A stretch of 64,000 nucleotides of DNA, from contig NC_136016.1 of assembly GCF_048128805.1 (NCBI RefSeq), positions 16,636,676 through 16,700,675 on the forward strand, read 5' to 3'. The notes below the pieces were generated by a model. That model saw only the letters and a list, made by a program, of their open reading frames with translations, was not told the origin of the DNA and searched no databases. This DNA comes from Centroberyx gerrardi (lineage: Eukaryota; Chordata; Actinopteri; Beryciformes; Berycidae). Of this stretch, positions 57,051 to 64,000 are shown piece after piece (the first letter of the stretch is position 1; each line of letters begins with the position of its first letter). A program made the position numbers and the translations under genes.

Positions 57051-58260
57051 ATCACTGACTGTCTCAAACCTCAGCGACGCGCTACAGCAATGCCAGCAAG
57101 GTCTAAATTCAGTTTGTTCAGTGTCTGTAGAAAGTAAGATATCACCAAATATCCCCTATTAAACCAATAATTAATTTAAGAAGGATACTGTACAAATATC
57201 ACATATTACAGGGCTACCGGGAGATTAAAAAATAAAAGTAAGTTATCTATGTATCACAAACACACTTAAGTGCATATTAGAATATTATTAGAATAGCTGT
57301 ATATGAAAAACACATGATGTACATATAGTAAGGAATAAGGAATTATGAAACTCCAGCATAATTAGCCTAAAGTCAACATGATTTAAATAAAAATGGTAGG
57401 TCTCCAATTTTTAAGGATGCAGCTATCGTGTGGTTTGCCATTCCAGAAGTTGACTTGTCTAAAATAAAAATGTATGTTTAATTGGGGGACTGGCAGTGTG
57501 TCAGTGTACAAACATCAACGTTTTAAACATAAGGAGAAATTTATTATCAGATGAAAATCAGTACTGTATAACACAAGCTGTTTCTGTATTAACATTGGGT
57601 GGAATTGTAACATACAGTACAATAACCATATCTTTATTTGTTGCAATACTGTGGTGTAAAGGCTGCACCCCCTAAAAGGAAGTTACATTTACTGGTAAAT
57701 TCCATGTTGTTTACATGACTGGCAATAGATTCAGGTGATTAAAGACTTAAGTTAATTTATAGTGCATTAATGCCACATAGACTTCTGTCACTCCACTCTG
57801 ATGTTGAGCAGATGTGTTAATTACACTTTTGCTCCACTGACTGAAACGGCTGAAAACAAACAGTTGTTTCACAGTAATGGTCCTGAATGAAGAAATCTGA
57901 ACAAATTAGAAAATAAGTAATGTATTATTCAGTCAAATTGTTCAGCATTCCGAAATTAACCAGCGTTGCAGTTAAGAAATGTACTTTAGTTCATTATGGC
58001 TACAATGTGTTTCATTTTAACAAAAATAAATTGGACTCTACGACTTATTTCAGCTCTCAGCGCTAGTTGAAAAATCTACTATAACATAACCTAAACCATA
58101 AATAAATGCTTTTTTTTCTGAATAGCTGTCATATTCATTGACAAGCATTCGTGTGTTGCTGAGTCCACTTGTTGGTGACGTCAGAGCAGCCGGACAGCTC
58201 CAGTCCTGAGGCCCTGATGCAACCACATGGTGGCGCCCAAGGGCCCAGCTCCCAGGGTGC

Positions 58261-61200
58261 TCAAAGTAGGGAGGAAATGGTCCTGCAAAGGAGAGAGAGG
58301 TCAGAGCACTGAACTACACACAAACAATTAATATACTGAGGTTTGCCTATTAAGCCTTTTTTGTGTTGCTGTACAAGACAAAAAATCTGTCTATACTAGG
58401 CTCACATAAAGTATATATTTTCTGTACTGGCCTCTCCATGATCATCACTGAACTTCTAACAATACTGTCAGTGTTATTTATTTTTATATGCTGGCCTTAT
58501 GCTAAATAAGTTGCAGACCTCATTTTCTGAGTTTCTGTCTAGTCTGAAGGTGTTGTATGTTGTCCACAGTTAAGAGTGTTGCACCCTGTTTTCTGGGCAG
58601 ATCTTGCAAACTGTACTTGCCTTGGGGCAATAAATAATATTGAATTATGTTCATGTATTGTGAAGAGTCTTACTGAAAGAGGGACCCAGTTAGTTCGTCG
58701 ACAAGGCCACCTGAAAGGAGCGATCAAAACAACAGTTTAGACAAGTCAGAGTTGACAAAAATGTAATTAAACATCGGTGTCATGGAATAAAACTAAAAAT
58801 AATGGTATTTACCGGGTGTGCAAATTGTGTCACACAGCACTGGACAAAGGTAGCAGTGTGAGCATTCCTGGAAGACAGAAGCAGGTCAAAGTGAGGAGGC
58901 TGTTGTTGCCTTCATCATGTATTAACATGGAGCTGGGTGCTGCAGATGCTTACCTGGCAGTGCTGACAGTGGTCTGACTCGTCTCCCTCTTCACAGGGGC
59001 ATTTGTCACAGTTACTAGTACAGTGCTGAAGGAGGGAAGGGACACACATGGTGCACTTAGGCTTGATCATCATGTAAAGTAATATCAATGTGATTATGTT
59101 CCTTTGAATCTGACAATTTTTACTTTAATGATGGGCTATGCCACCGTCGTTGAGGTGTTCATTACTAGTAATAGTTACACCATTAAAGAGGCTATTCCTC
59201 TCATCACATCATTTTACCTCACAGATGGAGCAAACACTACACAGAGAGCCTGAGTGGAAGTGTGCAGTTTCAGTGGCGGCCTCCTCTTCACTCATATCAT
59301 CCTCGCTTTCTGCTTCGTCGCCACCTTCAGGCTCATCTATAAAAAGTCAACAGACTTATCAACATTACTGCGCTGTGTATAAAACTATGTCTCCCCTTCA
59401 TGTAAACATTCTTTAGACCAACATGAGATCATATTATCTGTGTCAGGTCGTGGACAGCCGGTGTCCGGTTATGGTAAATGAGAAGATGCTTACACAATGA
59501 TATCACATGTGCTGTAGCTGTGCAAGCTAAGCACTGAACACCAAGTACTAAGTCTACATGGCCTTTACTGAGAAGGCCAATTGCATAGATAAGTATATAC
59601 AACAAAAATCAGATGTAAAGTCCAGTGAGCAAACTATCCCATAACCAAACTTTGCAGTACTATTCTTCCAATGAATTGCAACTATTTAGACTGCATCATT
59701 AGTTGAAAGTGAATGGTTGAAAAACTCTGCAACACTGGAACGCCATTTTGCTGCAGATGTACCAAGTAGTATAACATATAGGGTAAAGTGAATCCCAAAG
59801 CCACTTGAGACAAATTACTTCTAATACAAGCTGGTGCTCAACTAACTGTTTCTCAAACATGCACCTGTCAGCCTGACCTTGGTGTGCAAGTCATAATCAG
59901 GTATACAATATCTTTGTTAATGCCTGGGAATCAAGAGGCATGACTTAATCGGCTGCCAAGAAATGGTGCATTTTAACTTTGGTTACAGCTCTACTGTGCT
60001 GAGTGGATTATGTGTGTTATACTGCTTCAACTCTATACCAAATGTACACAGCTCAACAGTACCTGTGTTTTTGGATCGACAAAAGGTTTGAACAGTTTAG
60101 ATACTGCCGGCTACTGCAGAGATATGGCGATCTATTTTAAGGCTCTACAAGTGTGACAGCATTCCTGCGGTAGTTGCAGCTAGCCTCACAATATCAGAAA
60201 AGTCCATTACATTGACAGAGAGAGGATACACTTCAAGCAAAAGAATCAGTACCTTATTATACTTCATAATGAATCACTACATTAAATGTAACACTTTGGC
60301 ATTTTGAAGCAAAACCCTGTAGATATCCAACAAAACAGCAATTTCTTTGAATTTTGCATAGCGTCCTGCTGCCAACCATGATGTAATGTAAGTGGGTTCA
60401 CTACCTTCATCCTCCTCATCTTCCTCTGCTTCAGCCGCATCCTCTTCCTCAGCATCGTCCTCATCGTCGTCCTCCTCCTCAGCAGTGTCGGCCTCTTCCT
60501 CTGCTTCCTCTTCTTCTTCAGCAGCGTCAGCCTCCTCCTCTTCCTCAGCTGCTTCATCATCCTCTTCAGCTGCTTCATCATCCTCTTCAGCTGCCTCCTC
60601 TTCCTCTTCAGCTGCCTCCGCTTCCTCTTCAGCTGCCTCGTCTTCCTCTTCAGATGCCTCCTCTTCCTCCTCCTCTGCTGCCTCCTCATCATCATCATCA
60701 GCTGTGGCCTCCTCTTCCGACTCCTCTTCCTCATCAGAATCCCCCTCTTCCTCATCAGCATCCTCCTCTTCCTCATCAGCAGCCTCATCTTCCTCATCAG
60801 CATCCTCCTCTTCCTCATCAGCAGCCTCATCTTCCTCATCAGCAGCCTCCTCTTCCTCATCAGCATCCTCCTCCTCCTCATCAGCATCCTCCTCTTCCTC
60901 ATCAGCAGCCTCCTCTCCCACATCAGCAGCCTCCTCTTCCTCATCAGCACCCTCCTCTTCCTCATCAGCATCCTCCTCCTCCTCCTCCTCTTCCTCCTCA
61001 TCACTCTCCTCCTCAGCGGCAGCCGCCTCCTCACCCTCCTCTTCGTCAGCCTCGGCCTCAGCTGCCTCTTCCTCCTCCTCCTCCTCCTCCTCATCTTCTT
61101 CCTCAGCTTCCTCCGTCGCTACCTCTTCCTCTTCCTCCTCTCCAGCTTCATCATCACCATCACCATCACCATCGGCAGTTTCCCCGCCGTCGTCGGCCAC

Positions 61201-61359
61201 CACCTCCTCTAGATGACCCTCTTCTTCTGCGTTTTCGCCGCGGACTTCTCCCTCTGCCTCAGCCACATCCTGGGCGCTCACCACACCAGACAGCGGGGCC
61301 TGGAATGGGCACAGGAGCACAAGCAGGAGCCCCACCATCCAGCCTTTCACAGCCGCCAT
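58261..61359 (-). CDS. hrc: Acidic, Cys-tailed luminal protein, HRC-like (histidine-rich calcium-binding protein)
   Basis: This is probably a calcium-buffering protein of the sarcoplasmic reticulum lumen. Six exons, right to left: 60405-61359, 59218-59336, 58954-59025, 58813-58867, 58674-58710, 58261-58282; 419 aa. Residues 1-28 are a signal peptide (WMVGLLLVLLC). Residues about 30-318, all in exon 1, are almost only Glu, Asp and Ala in short repeats such as DEEEEAA and DADEEEE. After residue 345 come 14 cysteines in CxxC-type spacing: SLCSVCSICE, HCTSNCDKCPC, HCQHCQ, ECSHCYLCPVLCDTIC. The end is LVDELTGSLFQTISSLL. Signal peptide, acidic repeats in a large first exon, and a Cys-rich tail match the HRC plan. 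The His-rich motif that names the mammalian protein is nearly absent. If the 58674 donor is not used, translation stops at TAA just after Gln. The alternative is an unrelated acidic ER protein. Confidence 0.7.
60420..61180. repeat. Coding trinucleotide-rich region (GAG/GAT/GCT) in hrc exon 1
   Basis: On the plus strand this reads as CTCCTCTTCCTCATCAG units of about 21-24 bp, repeated many times with variation. They encode the DEEEEA blocks. Length polymorphism and assembly collapse are likely here. Confidence 0.9.
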
Positions 61360-61775
61360 CTTGGAAGACTTCGGACAGCTGAGGATTTCTTCTAAGGTAC
61401 TAATCCACGCGGGATGATCGGCCCTGCTCTGCTTGTTCCCCCGGAAACAAAGACAATCTTTGTCAACACTTAAAAACAAAGTTAATCCGTGGAAAAGGCC
61501 TCTGTTTTGACAGGAGGTTGAAGACGATTCGGGGATATTGTTCAGGTTATGGCTCCAGGCCGCAGAGAGAGGGGGAGAGGAGGGCCGAGGACAGAAGACT
61601 GACAGAGCAGAGAGCCAGCCTTGTGCTGGGAACACAGAGGACACAGTGGCAACAGGATTGGGTGTGTGAGTGTGTGAGTGTGTGTGTATATGACTGACAG
61701 AGGCACATGTCTGGGAAGAATGCTCCTGATGCCCTTAACCCAGTGTATTAGAGTGGGGGCGTGTGCATATGAGGG

Positions 61776-61810
<35 letters not shown>

Positions 61811-63787
61811 GGGGGGAGGGGGGGCGTTAAGACTACAGGAGGGTGGGCAAAAGAGAGGTCAAGAACATATGGATTTAACTGAAGAGGGGCAAGTATGTTT
61901 CATTACATTAAATAATTCAACCTGAATAGGACTCACCAGGAAAGAAGACATGAATGAGATATTTGAATGAATTTACATTAGGTGATAGATAGGACAGCTG
62001 ATTTTTCCCAACGTGTCAAGGGGCTACTGTAAAGCAGAGGGGAACATGTCAAAATGATGTATGGGGAAGATGCAAATAGAAAGAAATGGAGATGATGGCG
62101 GTCTGGACATGTGCAACGTGTGTTAGGTGTGTGCGTTGGCAGCTGACATTCCAAAGTAACACAGATTGCAGTTGAGGTGCGGTGTATTATTACTCCAGGA
62201 TTTGGGATTATGTAGCCCGATGGGGGGAGAGAAGGGAGAGCAAGAGGGGTTCCTGCAGATCCAGATCCAGTAGCATGTGGTTAATTGAGGAGCATTTTAA
62301 TCAAGCTGGACTGAGTGGAGGAGGGTGAATGAGAGATAAGGGGGTTGGAGCTGGGAGATTATGTCCCTGCCATGCTGAGAGAGACACGCATGCAGGCGTG
62401 CTGGGAGCGGGCAGGAAGGCAGAAGGTGTTGACACCTCCCAGTACAAGTCACTGGGTAGGATTGACAGGTGGGCTGGCCGGCTAGCTATTAAAAGGCTCT
62501 CTCAATAGCCCCGGCTCCACTATGTGACCTTCAATAGAGCTTTGACACACTGAAACTCGGCACCATGCTACACCTTTCACTCTATCCATAACCGTTCTCT
62601 CTATACCCCTCTGCCTCTCTCTCTCCATGTTTTAATCACATTCTTCCTCACTGATTTTCTTCAAATTCTCTCACTCAAATTCACACAATCTAATGCCCTG
62701 ATCTTGCCCATACTTGTTTTCTCTTTATCACTCACCTTTCCACTCCTCTGGTTGGTCTCATTTCCAAAATGTCATGACTAAGAGTCATCACATGCAGCTT
62801 TACCCTTTGGCGTCATTGGATTTTTTTTTTTTTTTTCATTCAGGGAGTGTATCGCTCTGAACATCATGACTTGAAGTGTCATCTCACTCTTACCTCTAAT
62901 GTTTGCTCAACACAAAGCTGTTGTCAATATTCCCAAAGCCCAGGACAAAACCTGATGGTACTTAGAGAATACTGTCTGTGAACCATAGATTAAGCTTTTG
63001 TAGCGAACCCCATTTAGAACTAATGCCCTTAAGTGGTTTGTCTTTGATATACTGTATGTGCAGCGTTAGCAGTTTCACAATATGCTGCACATGTATATTT
63101 AAGTCGGTGAGAGAGAGAGAGAGAGAGAGAGAGATATGGATGGATGTAACTTGATGCCAGTGGCTGTATGTTACATATGTGTCTGGCTGGGGCATGCTGC
63201 CCCCCATGACCCCATTTAGCTCAACAGTCAGAATTCATTCATTATATGTACCATTTAATAGCCAGAATACAGTAATATACAGTAACATACAGTAACATTA
63301 CCATTCATTCTTAACATGGTTTAACGTTTAGCTTTTTGTAACATTATGATAAATCAATCATTTGGCAACAGCTTTTCAAACTGAACAAAAAAAAGTATTT
63401 AAAATATGGATATAGTGTCACCCCCATGTAAACAGTGTAATAATTGAGTTTAAGTATCCATATCAATAGTAAAAAGCTAAAACCAAGTTCCACCAAGTTC
63501 CAGCTACCCGTTCAAAAGTGCAGCAAAAACGCTTTCCAAGACATATTATAGAATTGGCTAGTAAAATACATACAACATCATGCCACATTATAAATACAGA
63601 TACTTCCCTTTGTATTTGAGTACATTGCACATGTAAAGAAATATCAGTCTTTGTGTTTACGCAATACTGTAAAAAAAAAAAGTAGTGCCGGTTCCCTTTC
63701 AACAAATGATAAACATTACGGTTGGCCAACAGTAAGACAGCTGCTAGGGCGCGGTGTCATGGGAGCAGCCGAAGAGAGCGCTTCATT
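61360..63787. other. Upstream region of the hrc-like gene
   Basis: This should hold the hrc leader and promoter (minus strand) next to 61360. It includes a (TG)n at about 61782-61810, a T run at 62821-62836 and a (GA)n at 63109-63134. No other gene is recognised. Confidence 0.5.
63109..63134. repeat. (GA)n microsatellite
   Basis: Thirteen GA units; simple repeat. Confidence 0.9.
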
Positions 63788-63868
63788 CTAGCCTTTTACT
63801 GAGCCTGAGTAACTGAAGGCGAACGTCAAGGTTGCATCAGGCAGAAGTGGAGGAAGAGGGGAATCCGT
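63788..63868 (-). CDS. Possible terminal coding exon of a gene extending off the right edge
   Basis: On the minus strand a strong acceptor (CTGTTTCTCCCCAG|AC) at 63869/63868 opens a 26-codon frame (TDSPLPPLLPDATLTFAFS...) ending in TAG at 63788. At the window edge CAG|GTTTGT could be the matching donor at 63998. In another phase the exon stops at 63837. The product is not recognisable. Support comes from the splice signals alone. Confidence 0.25.
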   Translation of the reverse strand, partial: TDSPLPPLLPDATLTFAFSYSGSVKG

Positions 63869-64000
63869 CTGGGGAGAAACAGAGTATGAGTAAGGGAGGG
63901 GAGCATTTGTTACTTGATCACAGGTATGAAGGGCTGGAGGCAAACACTGAGGCTAGATATTACGCAAGACAGTCAAACAAGCATCGTAAATACAAACCTG

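Larger units (their letters stand above)
53213..58260. other. Region between the two-domain carbonic anhydrase and the hrc-like gene
   Basis: The minus-strand carbonic anhydrase needs a leader exon, since an acceptor (TTTTCTTCTGAAG) directly precedes its ATG. Candidates are a 56900-57000 exon and a tiny one near 53970-53995 (donor AG|GTAAGATG). A dispersed repeat lies at about 54520-54850. The rest is AT-rich with poly(A) runs at about 53940, 56430 and 56620. I found no other gene. Confidence 0.5.

Noticed and set aside
60392-61382. Long plus-strand open frames rich in Ser or Pro opposite the hrc-like exon
   Set aside because: They are the antisense of GAG/GAT/GCT codon repeats, which have no stop in several frames. 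The minus-strand frame has the signal peptide, splice sites and Cys tail.

Overview
The window looks like nuclear DNA of a ray-finned (teleost) fish. It has compact multi-exon genes with GT-AG introns, many (CA)n and (GA)n microsatellites, Tc1 and hAT-type miniature transposon remnants, LINE and SINE debris, and vertebrate gene families including a Pax6-type homeobox gene without a paired domain, which I recognise as teleost pax10/pax6.3. Exon models were built by hand from splice sites and reading phase. Every model given as complete closes to a whole number of codons.

Layout from left to right: (1) 1-620, minus strand: the 5' end of a secreted trypsin-like serine protease that runs off the left edge. 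(2) 621-5915: low-complexity, purine/pyrimidine-rich DNA. (3) 6055-11245, plus: pax10, seven coding exons, 283 aa. (4) 11246-18240: an intergenic repeat graveyard with a hAT-like MITE, a decayed LINE reverse transcriptase, and SINE-like elements, one interrupted by another repeat. (5) 18506-30317, plus: mmp25, a GPI-anchored membrane-type matrix metalloproteinase, ten coding exons, 575 aa. Its last intron holds a 451-codon open frame of unknown function (26909-28264). (6) 34765-37231, minus: a GPI-anchored carbonic anhydrase 4-like gene, eight exons, 310 aa. (7) 41698-53212, minus: two further carbonic anhydrase units whose splice sites and phases join into one gene encoding two catalytic domains in a single 579-aa chain with one signal peptide and one GPI signal. 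(8) 58261-61359, minus: a signal-peptide-bearing, extremely acidic protein with a Cys-rich C-terminus, best matched to hrc (sarcoplasmic reticulum histidine-rich calcium-binding protein). (9) 63788-64000: a possible last exon of another minus-strand gene.

The most notable item is the double-domain carbonic anhydrase. The first unit has lost its GPI signal. In its place is a phase-1 donor, and 83 bp later a phase-matched acceptor opens the second unit, which has no visible signal exon of its own. Reading through that short intron would instead give a single-domain form without an obvious anchor. Also notable are the nested open frame in mmp25 with four copies of a helical ...LDSS repeat, a His64-to-Glu change in the single-domain carbonic anhydrase, and the paired-less pax10.

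The genes do not form a single pathway. The protease, mmp25 and the carbonic anhydrases are all secreted or surface proteins; pax10 is a nuclear transcription factor; the hrc-like product is predicted to reside in the SR/ER lumen.
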